The notes under the pieces are model-generated. The model was not told the DNA's origin, made no database searches, and worked only from the letters and a program-made list of their open reading frames with translations. This document shows positions 28,000 through 36,142 of a stretch of DNA of 64,000 bases, piece by piece. Where the stretch lies: the NCBI RefSeq assembly GCF_029223585.1, contig NZ_CP119423.1, forward strand, positions 3,720,001 to 3,784,000, read 5' to 3'. Position numbers and translations under genes: made by a program. Numbering within the stretch: position 1 is the first letter of the stretch; each line of letters opens with the position of its first letter. The DNA comes from Photobacterium sp. DA100 (GTDB lineage Bacteria; Pseudomonadota; Gammaproteobacteria; Enterobacterales; Vibrionaceae).

Positions 28000-28695
28000 C
28001 TAGGCCCTCTGAGTATTGGGCGCTTGGCGTTCACTGTCCGGCTGCACGGCTGGCAGGGTCGTCAGTTTACGGATCAGGTAGTTGAGCAGCACACCATACA
28101 TCGGGACAAACAGGCCAAGGCTGATCAGCAGTTTAAAGCCGTAGTCCACCAGCGCGATCTCAACCCAGTTCGCCGCCATAAACGGATCCGGGCTGTTGTA
28201 GAACGCAATCGAGAAGAAGGCCAGGGTATCGAGGGCATTCCCAAACAAGGTCGAGCAGCTCGGGGCCACCCACCACTGCTTGGTCTGGCGCAAGCGGTTA
28301 AACACCGACACATCCATGATCTGGCCCAGCAAGTAAGCCATGAAGCTGGCAATCGCGATCCGCGCGACGAACAGGTTGAACTCACCGAGGTGGCCGATCC
28401 CCTGATACTCGCCCTGATAGAAGAGCACCGACAGGACATAGGAAATCAGCAGCGCCGGCAACATGACCCGCAAGATGATCTGCCTAGCCATGGCCGCCCC
28501 GAAGATGCGCACCGTCAAGTCAGTCGCCAAAAAGATAAACGGGAAGGTAAAGGCGCCCCATGTCGTATGGAAACCCATCACGGTAAAAGGAAGCTGAACC
28601 AGGTAGTTGCTCGATGCGATGATCAGCAGGTGGAAAACCACCAAGAAAGAAAGGGCCTTACGCTGCTGCGCAGGCGAAAATTGAGAAGTCGTCAT
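28000..28695 (-). CDS. yhhQ: Queuosine precursor transporter YhhQ
   Basis: Inner-membrane transporter that imports queuosine precursors (preQ0/preQ1) for tRNA modification. The 231-residue protein has about six membrane segments and the family motifs IIASSNYLVQ, FIFLATDLTVRIFG and GQIMDVSVFNRLR. The conserved stretch LFGNALDTLAFFSIAF is also present. I looked for a preQ1 riboswitch in the leader and did not see one. It is monocistronic, with its own terminator. Confidence 0.93.
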   Translation of the reverse strand: MTTSQFSPAQQRKALSFLVVFHLLIIASSNYLVQLPFTVMGFHTTWGAFTFPFIFLATDLTVRIFGAAMARQIILRVMLPALLISYVLSVLFYQGEYQGIGHLGEFNLFVARIAIASFMAYLLGQIMDVSVFNRLRQTKQWWVAPSCSTLFGNALDTLAFFSIAFYNSPDPFMAANWVEIALVDYGFKLLISLGLFVPMYGVLLNYLIRKLTTLPAVQPDSERQAPNTQRA

Positions 28696-28844
28696 TGTCA
28701 GACCTTTTTGTCATTGGGGGAGAGGGAACCCAAAACACCACCGCCAGCTCTCACACTGCCGGTAGCAACCGAAGCCGGCGATTATATACCCAAGCCATAT
28801 ATTGTGGCTAGGAAATACAGCGCGCCAACGCTTTGCCTGGCGCC

Positions 28845-29150
28845 TCAGCCTTTTCCGAGTAGCCCGGCGAGAAAACGCATTGTTTCTTCCGCTTCACTGT
28901 CGAGCCCTTCCAGCCACATCTGGCCACTGTAGTGCTCGCCCTTTAGCAACATCCGGCAGCCTTCAAAATCCACCAGCCATACATGCAAGTCGGCGTTGGC
29001 CTCCTTTTCCACCACCGTCATTCCAAGCTGCTGCAACAACGTCTCAGCAACGATTGCGAAATTATCATAGTCGAAATCGGGCCCGTCGATCTCAAGCAGC
29101 CTAGCGGCATGATCCATATGGCGGCACCCATAGAGCGGGATTCCTGTCAT
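28845..29150 (-). CDS. DUF3630 family protein
   Basis: 101-residue soluble protein resembling the DUF3630 family of vibrios; function unknown. There is no signal peptide or membrane segment. It is acidic, with the conserved-looking core LHVWLVDFEGCRMLLKGEHY and SGQMWLEGL. ATG 29150 is preceded by AAGGAA; an internal ATG at residue 12 has a worse context. It lies upstream of yhhQ on the same strand, 149 bases away. Confidence 0.72.
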   Translation of the reverse strand: MTGIPLYGCRHMDHAARLLEIDGPDFDYDNFAIVAETLLQQLGMTVVEKEANADLHVWLVDFEGCRMLLKGEHYSGQMWLEGLDSEAEETMRFLAGLLGKG

Positions 29151-29271
29151 GGCACTGTATTCCTTTCAGTAATGGGAGGCTGCAGAAATTTTCCTGTAAC
29201 CAATTGTTTCTGTGAGTATCAACCAATAACCAGCCTCTAGCCAAGGGGCGAGGTTCGTGGTTTTATGAAGT

Positions 29272-29428
29272 GGTTGCCGGCGGGGGAGACCCTATCGGCA
29301 ACCGGTGAATTTAACATTCTCACCAAATACGCAAGCTGTTTTGTAGCGAACAGTGCATGCCGGGGCCAAGCCCCTGTCTGTATCTAAAACGCATTTTGTA
29401 CCGGACGCGGATTGTCCGGTATTTTTTT
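29272..29428 (+). ncRNA. Candidate structured RNA between DUF3630 gene and recQ
   Basis: Three stem-loops follow one another on the plus strand: GGTTGCCG/CGGCAACC (29272-29303), GGGGC-CAA-GCCCC (29362-29374) and ACCGGAC/GTCCGGT followed by A and seven T (29400-29428). The last is a clear plus-strand terminator, yet both neighbouring genes are on the minus strand, so no gene explains it. I found no matching family and no strong promoter. The terminal hairpin could instead serve recQ in the other direction, though the T-run is on the wrong side. Confidence 0.45.
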
Positions 29429-29443
29429 ATCTCGCCGATTTGC

Positions 29444-31297
29444 CTACCCGATCCCAAATCCGACGTCTTCTCCCGCCGTCAGGTGATCTTCGATCAACCC
29501 CAGGAAAGCATTGCCGTATTTCTCCAGCTTACGATGCCCCACCCCGTTGACCGCCAGCAGTTCGCCCGCTGAGGTCGGCAGGCGCTCAGCCATCTCCATC
29601 AGACTGGCATCATTGAAGACCACATAAGGTGGTAAATCCTCTTCGTCAGCAATGGCCTTGCGCAGTTTGCGCAGCTTGGCAAACAGCTTCTTGTCGTACT
29701 GACGATTGGCCAGCTTATCGCTCTTGGCACTGCGGGCCGCAATATCCAGCCTTGGAACCGCCAGCTCGAGTGGCACCTCGCCACGCAGGACATCCCGCGC
29801 CTTGGCGGTCAGCTGCAGTATCGAGCTGCGGACGATATTCTGGGTCAAGAAGCCGCGGTGGATAAGCTGGCGCAAGATGCTGACCCAAAACTCGTGGCTG
29901 TGTTCGCGGCCGATCCCATAGGTGCTCAGCTTATCGTGGCCATGCTCGCGGATACGCTGGTTCTGCATACCGCGCAGCACTTCCACCACATGGGTAATAC
30001 CAAAGCTCTGGTTGACCCGGTACACGCAGGACAGCGCCTTCTGCGCCACCTCAAGGGCATCGAAGTGCTTGGGTGGGTCGAGGCAGACATCGCAGTTGCC
30101 GCAGGGCTCTTCCCGCGCTTCACCAAAATAGTTGAGCAGTACCTGGCGGCGGCAGGTCTGAGCCTCGGCAAATGCCCCCATGGCATTGAGCTTGTGGCTC
30201 TCCACCAGCTTCTGCGGACCCTCTTCCTTTTCATCCAGGCAGCGGCGCAACCAGGCCAAATCGGATGGGTCGTAGAACAGGATGGCCTCGGCGGGCAGAC
30301 CGTCCCGTCCAGCCCGCCCGGTTTCCTGATAGTAGGACTCGATATTGCGCGGAATATCATAATGGACCACAAAGCGCACGTTGGGCTTGTTGATCCCCAT
30401 ACCAAAGGCCACGGTCGCCACCACGATCTGCACATCATCACGCTGGAACGCTTCCTGTACCCATGCCCGCTCGTCATGCTCCAGCCCGGCGTGGTAGGCC
30501 GCCGCACGGATCCCGCTCTCGTTGAGCTTTTCGCTGATTTGCTCCACCCGCTTGCGGCTGTTGCAGTAGACAATCCCACACTGGCCGCGCATCCCGGACA
30601 GGTAGCGAGTCAGCTGGGCCATCGGCTTGTATTTTTCCTGCAGGGTGTAGCGGATATTCGGCCGGTCGAAGCTGCCGAGATAGGTATGCTGCTCCTGAAG
30701 TGCCAAACGGGCAACGATATCCTGGCGCGTGGTGTCATCCGCGGTCGCTGTCAGGGCAATCACCGGGACATCAGGGAAGGCCTGGCGCAAACTGCCGATG
30801 GCCGCATATTCCGGCCTGAAGTCATGGCCCCACTGCGAAATGCAGTGCGCTTCATCCACCGCAATCATGCTGAGCGGCAAACAAGCCAGACGTTCGGAAA
30901 AGTCGCGGCTGAGCAAACGCTCAGGAGAAACATAGACCAGCTTCAACTGATCTTGAGCCATCGCCTGAAAAGTCTCCTGCATCGCTTCCCACGACATGGT
31001 GGAGTTAATACAGGCCGCGGCCACCCCGTTGGCCTTAAGCTGGTCAACTTGATCTTTCATCAAGGAAATCAATGGGGACACCACTAAGCTCAGGCCGTCT
31101 CGCAGCAAAGCCGGGATCTGGTAGCACAGCGACTTACCGCCGCCGGTCGGCATGATCACCAGACAATCCTGGCCGGATACCGCCGCCTCGATAACAGGCT
31201 GCTGGCCCTCCCGGAATTCCTGATAGCCAAAGACCTCCTGCAGTACCTGGTCACAGGTCATTGGGCTATCGGTCTGGCTCGGCTGGCTTGCTGGCAT
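29444..31297 (-). CDS. recQ: ATP-dependent DNA helicase RecQ
   Basis: 3'-5' helicase of the RecF recombination route. The 617-residue protein has Walker [13 protein letters not shown] (about residue 49), DEAH box [19 protein letters not shown], motif III ALTATA, motif [12 protein letters not shown], the zinc-binding cysteines (CRRQVLL and CGNCDVC), the winged helix and a C-terminal HRDC domain ([15 protein letters not shown]). All parts are intact. An internal ATG at residue 13 is an alternative start; the ribosome binding site is weak for both. Confidence 0.97.
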   Translation of the reverse strand: MPASQPSQTDSPMTCDQVLQEVFGYQEFREGQQPVIEAAVSGQDCLVIMPTGGGKSLCYQIPALLRDGLSLVVSPLISLMKDQVDQLKANGVAAACINSTMSWEAMQETFQAMAQDQLKLVYVSPERLLSRDFSERLACLPLSMIAVDEAHCISQWGHDFRPEYAAIGSLRQAFPDVPVIALTATADDTTRQDIVARLALQEQHTYLGSFDRPNIRYTLQEKYKPMAQLTRYLSGMRGQCGIVYCNSRKRVEQISEKLNESGIRAAAYHAGLEHDERAWVQEAFQRDDVQIVVATVAFGMGINKPNVRFVVHYDIPRNIESYYQETGRAGRDGLPAEAILFYDPSDLAWLRRCLDEKEEGPQKLVESHKLNAMGAFAEAQTCRRQVLLNYFGEAREEPCGNCDVCLDPPKHFDALEVAQKALSCVYRVNQSFGITHVVEVLRGMQNQRIREHGHDKLSTYGIGREHSHEFWVSILRQLIHRGFLTQNIVRSSILQLTAKARDVLRGEVPLELAVPRLDIAARSAKSDKLANRQYDKKLFAKLRKLRKAIADEEDLPPYVVFNDASLMEMAERLPTSAGELLAVNGVGHRKLEKYGNAFLGLIEDHLTAGEDVGFGIG

Positions 31298-31544
31298 AAC
31301 GTTCTCATTGGCACTGGTGGCCCAAAGCGGGGCACCTGAATATGGACAAGGCTGGCTATTCTATACCATTCAAATCGCCGATGGGAGTCACTCCCCAGCC
31401 CGATACATTAGCCCGCCTTCGCACCATGGCTGTAGAGGAAAAAGGCAATAGTATTGAGATCGATCACGATTTATACTGCCCTTGCATAGACAACTGAATA
31501 TTTATTTCTCCCCAGCCTGCTCGGCACCAACTTTTCAGGTAACC

Positions 31545-32456
31545 ATGGAAGCGCAAAATACCCAGACCCAGCGTGGCGTCATACTCGCCCTATCGGCCTA
31601 CACCATGTGGGGGATCGCCCCTATCTATTTCAAATCCCTCCAGCATGTCGGTGCGATGGAAATTCTCAGCCACCGGGTGATCTGGTCGTTTGGCTTTCTT
31701 GCCTTGTTGCTGATACTCAGCAAGGGCTGGGGGCAAGTCCGTGCCGTATTGGGTCGGCCGAAAGTCTTGATACTACTGCTGGCGACCTCGCTGCTGGTCG
31801 GAGGCAACTGGCTGATTTTCATCTGGGCGGTCAACAACAACTACATGCTGGATGCTAGCCTGGGCTATTACATCAACCCACTGCTCAATGTCCTGCTCGG
31901 AATGATGTTTCTCGGGGAGCGCCTGCGCCCGCTGCAATGGGTTGCGGTGGCACTGGCAGCCACCGGTGTTGCGGTCCAGCTGATCCAGTTCGGCTCATTG
32001 CCATGGATTGCCCTCGCGCTGGCCGCCAGCTTCGGCCTCTACGGCCTGCTGCGCAAGAAGGTCAACCTCGATGCCGCGACCGGACTGTTCATGGAAACCA
32101 GCCTGTTGCTACCTCTGGCGCTCGGTTATGTCTTTTTGTTTGCCAACAGCCCGACCTCGGACTGGTCAGCCAACCCGATGAATACCAACTTGCTGCTGAT
32201 GGCAGCAGGCATTGTCACCACCCTGCCACTGCTGTGTTTTACCGGTGCCGCGACCAAACTCAAGCTCTCAACCCTGGGCTTTTTCCAGTACATCGGCCCG
32301 AGCCTGATGTTCCTGTTGGCGATCACTATTTACGGCGAAAGCTTTACGGCCGACAAGGGCTATACCTTTGCCTTTATCTGGGCGGCACTGATCATTTTCA
32401 GCTTCGAAGGCCTGCGCAACCACCGCAGCAATAAAAGGCAAGCCGCCGTCAGCTAG
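31545..32456 (+). CDS. rarD: EamA/RarD family transporter
   Basis: 303-residue inner-membrane protein with about ten membrane segments, the drug/metabolite transporter layout of two EamA repeats. RarD signatures are SAYTMWGIAPIYFKSLQHV near the start and LGFFQYIGPSLMFLLAITIYGE near the end. The name comes from an old chloramphenicol-resistance phenotype; the true substrate is unknown. ATG 31545 begins the family-conserved part; the longer ORF adds 21 unlikely residues. It is divergent from recQ and followed by a terminator. Confidence 0.9.
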   Translation: MEAQNTQTQRGVILALSAYTMWGIAPIYFKSLQHVGAMEILSHRVIWSFGFLALLLILSKGWGQVRAVLGRPKVLILLLATSLLVGGNWLIFIWAVNNNYMLDASLGYYINPLLNVLLGMMFLGERLRPLQWVAVALAATGVAVQLIQFGSLPWIALALAASFGLYGLLRKKVNLDAATGLFMETSLLLPLALGYVFLFANSPTSDWSANPMNTNLLLMAAGIVTTLPLLCFTGAATKLKLSTLGFFQYIGPSLMFLLAITIYGESFTADKGYTFAFIWAALIIFSFEGLRNHRSNKRQAAVS

Positions 32457-32474
32457 GTTGGCAGCGAAAAAAGT

Positions 32475-32514
32475 GGGGCTGCGGGTTGATGACCAACAGC
32501 CCCGTTGATTTTTT
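32475..32514 (+). terminator. Terminator of rarD
   Basis: GGGGCTG/CAGCCCC stem with a 15-base loop, followed by GTTGATTTTTT. Confidence 0.8.
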
Positions 32515-32617
32515 ACAAGCGTCACCGCTCTGGCTATGGTGTACTCATAGCAGCCGTGACTGTCTCCAGTCATTTATCACCACTATCTAGCACTGAACCG
32601 CAAAGGGGGAGCGAGTC

Positions 32618-33412
32618 ATGAATAAGATCAGCCATCGCAAGAGCCCCATTGACGACATCAACCTGATTGATGCCCATTACCAGAGTTTTGCGTTCAAGCG
32701 CCACTACCACCTGGATTATCATTTGGGGCTGATCACCCAAGGCCAGCAGCAGTATTTCTACAACGGCAGCAAGCACATCGCCGGTGCGGGGCAACTGGTG
32801 ATCATGCCGCCAGACGAAATCCACGACGGGCAACCCAAAGAGCAAACGGGATACCAAGTCAAGGTCTTCAGCATCACCCCCGGCTGGCTCAGCCAGCAAG
32901 CCGAGGAAGTCTCAGGCCAGGGCCATTACCGCTTCCCACAAAACAAGATCGCCGATCACGCGCTGTTCCGGCAGCTGACCCAGTTACACCTGCAACTGGA
33001 CAACCCGATGGCTTCGCAGCTTGCCAAAGATAGCTTGCCGATCGAGTCCTTTTCCTACTTGCTGACCCGTTACGGCCAGGTCCGCGAAACCAGCGTCGCG
33101 GCACTGGGAGGCAAAGATCTCCACCAGCTGCGCGACTATGTGATGGCCCATCTGGATCAAAAAATCAGCCTCGAGCAGCTGGCCGGCCTGTGCGATCTGA
33201 GCCCGTCACAACTACTGCGCCAATTCAAGAAAGCCACCGGTATGACCCCCTATGCCTGGCTGGCCCGGCTACGGCTGGAGCATGCGATGGCGCTGCTGAA
33301 AGCGGGTTATACCAGTACCGAGGTGGCATACCACGTCGGTTTTTACGACCAGGCCCACTTCACCCATGCCTTCAAGCAAACCTTCGGCGTCGCCCCCTCG
33401 CAAATCAAATAA
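32618..33412 (+). CDS. AraC family transcriptional regulator
   Basis: 264-residue regulator with an N-terminal cupin (AraC-binding-like; HYHLDYHLGLITQG, GQLVIMPPDEIHDG) and a C-terminal double helix-turn-helix (LEQLAGLCDLSPSQLLRQFKKATGMTPYAW, VAYHVGFYDQAHFTHAFKQ). ATG 32618 follows GGGGGAG. It is followed 110 bases later by a LysE-type exporter on the same strand, a pairing common in this regulator subgroup, so the exporter is a likely target. The ligand is unknown, perhaps an amino acid. Confidence 0.9.
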   Translation: MNKISHRKSPIDDINLIDAHYQSFAFKRHYHLDYHLGLITQGQQQYFYNGSKHIAGAGQLVIMPPDEIHDGQPKEQTGYQVKVFSITPGWLSQQAEEVSGQGHYRFPQNKIADHALFRQLTQLHLQLDNPMASQLAKDSLPIESFSYLLTRYGQVRETSVAALGGKDLHQLRDYVMAHLDQKISLEQLAGLCDLSPSQLLRQFKKATGMTPYAWLARLRLEHAMALLKAGYTSTEVAYHVGFYDQAHFTHAFKQTFGVAPSQIK

Positions 33413-33522
33413 GCAGTCTTGGGATTAATTGTCACTTTTTTACAAGCATCCGCTCAGCGGCTGAGGCATGCTACACCTTGTTGGGCATTGTGCCCTGATG
33501 TTTGAAGGATGCTGTACACACT

Positions 33523-34185
33523 ATGATCAACGAAGTAACCACCCTTGCCACCCTCGTCACCGTTCATATCGTCGCCTTGATGAGCCCGGGGCCTGACTTC
33601 GCCCTGGTGGTACAAAATGCCGGACGCTACGGCCGCCAAACCGGCATCATGATCGCCCTTGGCCTGTCACTGGGGATCCTGCTTCATTCCATTCTCAGCC
33701 TGACCGGGGCCAGCCTGCTGATCCAGCAACACCCGATGCTGTTTGCCCTACTGCAAGCTGCTGGCGGCAGTTACCTGCTGTGGCTGGGGATCGGCGCCCT
33801 CAAAGGCATATGGCAACACTGGCAGCAGCGCTACCTGGCCGACACCGGCCAGCCGGCCAAGCCGCCTCAGCGAGTACTTGCCAACCGTAAGCAAGCTCTG
33901 GCCAAAGGGTTTACCACCAATATCCTCAATCCTAAAGCGCTCGTGTTTTTTGTCAGCCTGCTATCGACCCTGGTGCCTGCCAGTATGTCCCTCGGCGGCA
34001 AGGCCACGGCTATCGGCCTGCTGTGGATCACCTCTTTCCTGTGGTTCGCCCTGCTGGCCTGGCTACTGACCGGTGCTCGCCTGCAGCAAAAGTTGCAACG
34101 CTGGACACCTTGGATTGATGCAACTTGCGGTGCCTTGTTCACCGTGATCGGCAGCCTAATTTGGATCAGTATCATCACACCTTAA
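33523..34185 (+). CDS. LysE/RhtB family amino-acid exporter
   Basis: 220-residue inner-membrane exporter with about six hydrophobic segments. The LysE/RhtB signature MSPGPDFALVVQNAGRYGRQTG is near residues 20-41 and NILNPKALVFFVSL is further on. Members export lysine, threonine, homoserine or other amino acids; the specific substrate cannot be read here. ATG 33523 has AAGGATG about 10 bases upstream; the longer TTG start at 33502 overlaps that region and is less likely. Probably controlled by the AraC protein upstream. Confidence 0.9.
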   Translation: MINEVTTLATLVTVHIVALMSPGPDFALVVQNAGRYGRQTGIMIALGLSLGILLHSILSLTGASLLIQQHPMLFALLQAAGGSYLLWLGIGALKGIWQHWQQRYLADTGQPAKPPQRVLANRKQALAKGFTTNILNPKALVFFVSLLSTLVPASMSLGGKATAIGLLWITSFLWFALLAWLLTGARLQQKLQRWTPWIDATCGALFTVIGSLIWISIITP

Positions 34186-34258
34186 TGACAGGCACTATCT
34201 CCCGCACAGGTTGACCCGCAGCACAAAAAACAACCAACGGTTAGACATCGCCCCCGGT

Positions 34259-34290
34259 CCTTACTTAGGCTATCGACAGCCTAAGTAAGG
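34259..34290 (+). promoter_or_regulatory. Inverted repeat covering the ggt ribosome binding site
   Basis: CCTTACTTAGGCT and AGCCTAAGTAAGG form a perfect 13-bp stem with a 6-base loop. The right arm contains the first part of the TAAGGAG ribosome binding site (34286-34292), so in RNA it would hide the site; as DNA it could be an operator. Confidence 0.7.
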
Positions 34291-34302
34291 AGTATATTGA
34301 CC

Positions 34303-36072
34303 ATGGAATGGAACTACCGCCCACAGGTTGCCTTATTGTCAGCCTGCCTGCTGACCCTGCCTGTCTCCAGCCTTGCCAAGAACAGCCAGCAAAGTGCTGA
34401 TCAGCTTGCCCCGGAAGCCGCAACGGGACTGACCGAGCAACAAGCCGTGACCGGCAATGACTGGATGGTTGCCTCTGCCAACCCGTATGCCAGTGAAGCC
34501 GGCGCTGAAATCCTGCGCCAAGGCGGCAACGCCATTGATGCCATGGTTGCCACCCAGTTGGTACTGGGATTGACCGAACCGCAATCCTCCGGCATTGGCG
34601 GCGGCGCATTCATGGTCTACTGGGATCAAAAGAAAAAAAAACTGACCACCTTCGATGGCCGCGAAACCGCGCCGTTTGCGGTCACTCCCCTGCTGTTCCA
34701 GGACGACAAAGGCCAGCCGCTGACATTCTTTGATGCCGTGGTCGGCGGCCGCTCGGTCGGTACCCCGGGGACCGTCAGACTGATGTGGTACACCCACCAG
34801 CGCCACGGCAAGCTGGACTGGAAGAGGCTATTCGACCCGGCTATCACGCTGGCCAAAGAGGGCTTCACCGTCAGCCCAAGACTCGCCGCCCTGGTGGAAA
34901 AGGACAGAGCCCACTTGCAGCGTTTCGACACCACCAAGGCCTATTTCTTCAATGACGATGGCACGCCTGTTCAGGCCGGGCAAACCCTGAAAAACCCGGA
35001 ATATGCCGATACCCTGCGGCAAATTGCCGAGCGCGGTGCCAGCGCCTTCTACACCGGCGATATCGCCAAGGATATCGTCAAGGCGGTGCGCTCCGCCCCC
35101 GGTAACCCGGGCGTGCTCAGCACCATGGATCTCGCCACCTACCAGGTCAAGGAACGCCCTGCCGTCTGCGCCCCTTACCACCAGTATGAGGTCTGCGGCA
35201 TGGGACCGCCGAGCTCCGGCGCCCTGACGCTGGGCCAGATCATGGGCATGCTCAGCCACTACCCGCTTGGCGAATTGGGGCCGGATAGTCTCACCAGTTG
35301 GCGCCTGCTCGGCGATGCCTCGCGCCTCGCCTTCGCCGACCGCGGGCGCTACATGGCCGATAGCGACTATGTACCGATGCCGACCAAAGGATTGCTGGCC
35401 GGTGACTACCTGCAGCAACGGGCCTCCATGCTCAACAGCGAAAAGGCCCTGACCAAGGCTGAGGCAGGCAACCCGCCATGGGATCACGCCCTGCGCTACG
35501 CCCGGGACGAGTCGCTCGAGCTACCCTCGACCAGCCATTTCTCGATTGTCGATAAAGGCCGCAACGTGATTTCGATGACCACCACCATCGAGAACGGCTT
35601 TGGCTCTCGGGTGATGGTACGCGGCTTCCTGCTCAACAACGAGCTGACCGACTTTTCCTTCCGCAGCCATCACGACGGCAAACCGATCGCCAACCGGGTC
35701 GAGCCGGGCAAGCGGCCGCGCTCGTCAATGGCACCGACTATCGTGATGCAAAATGGCAAACCCTACTTGGCCATCGGCTCACCGGGCGGCAGCCAGATCA
35801 TCGGCTATGTCGCCAAAACCCTGGTGGCCCATCTCGACTGGGGCATGGAGCTGCAGCAGGCTATCAACCTGCCGAACATGAACAACCGCTTCGGCCCGTT
35901 CGAGCTCGAAGCTGGCACCGGCGCAGAGCAATGGGCCCCGAAACTGGAAACCCTCGGCTTCAAGGTACAGATCAAGGAGCTCAACTCCGGCGTTCAAGCC
36001 ATCCAGATCGGCAACAAGTCCCTGCTCGGTGCCGCCGATCCGCGCCGCGAAGGCAAAGTCATCGCGCAATAA
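34303..36072 (+). CDS. ggt: Gamma-glutamyltranspeptidase
   Basis: Periplasmic N-terminal-nucleophile hydrolase that cleaves gamma-glutamyl bonds, notably of glutathione, and is made as one chain that cuts itself. The 589-residue precursor has a signal peptide (ALLSACLLTLPVSSLA), the large-subunit motif QSSGIGGGAFMVYW, and the cut-site Thr410 in LPSTSHFSIVDK, which becomes the small-subunit nucleophile. The GSPGGSQII oxyanion region and RPRSSMAPTIV follow. I use ATG 34303; TTG 34297 is too close to the ribosome binding site. Confidence 0.95.
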   Translation: MEWNYRPQVALLSACLLTLPVSSLAKNSQQSADQLAPEAATGLTEQQAVTGNDWMVASANPYASEAGAEILRQGGNAIDAMVATQLVLGLTEPQSSGIGGGAFMVYWDQKKKKLTTFDGRETAPFAVTPLLFQDDKGQPLTFFDAVVGGRSVGTPGTVRLMWYTHQRHGKLDWKRLFDPAITLAKEGFTVSPRLAALVEKDRAHLQRFDTTKAYFFNDDGTPVQAGQTLKNPEYADTLRQIAERGASAFYTGDIAKDIVKAVRSAPGNPGVLSTMDLATYQVKERPAVCAPYHQYEVCGMGPPSSGALTLGQIMGMLSHYPLGELGPDSLTSWRLLGDASRLAFADRGRYMADSDYVPMPTKGLLAGDYLQQRASMLNSEKALTKAEAGNPPWDHALRYARDESLELPSTSHFSIVDKGRNVISMTTTIENGFGSRVMVRGFLLNNELTDFSFRSHHDGKPIANRVEPGKRPRSSMAPTIVMQNGKPYLAIGSPGGSQIIGYVAKTLVAHLDWGMELQQAINLPNMNNRFGPFELEAGTGAEQWAPKLETLGFKVQIKELNSGVQAIQIGNKSLLGAADPRREGKVIAQ

Positions 36073-36082
36073 TCAGCGGCAT

Positions 36083-36114
36083 AAAAAAACCGTGGCTGCT
36101 GCCACGGTTTGTTT
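36083..36114. terminator. Bidirectional terminator between ggt and uvrD
   Basis: AAACCGTGGC-TGCT-GCCACGGTTT hairpin with A/T-runs on both sides, between convergent ggt and uvrD. Confidence 0.9.
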
Positions 36115-36142
36115 ACCGGCTACACCGCTCTGCTGCGACCGA

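Noticed and set aside
28696-28800. Possible preQ1 riboswitch before yhhQ
   Set aside because: The leader lacks the conserved preQ1-I loop and tail, and no alternative class could be recognised by eye.
29353-31087. Long plus-strand ORFs opposite recQ
   Set aside because: They are antisense shadows of recQ, which has all helicase motifs; codon use is forced by the real frame.
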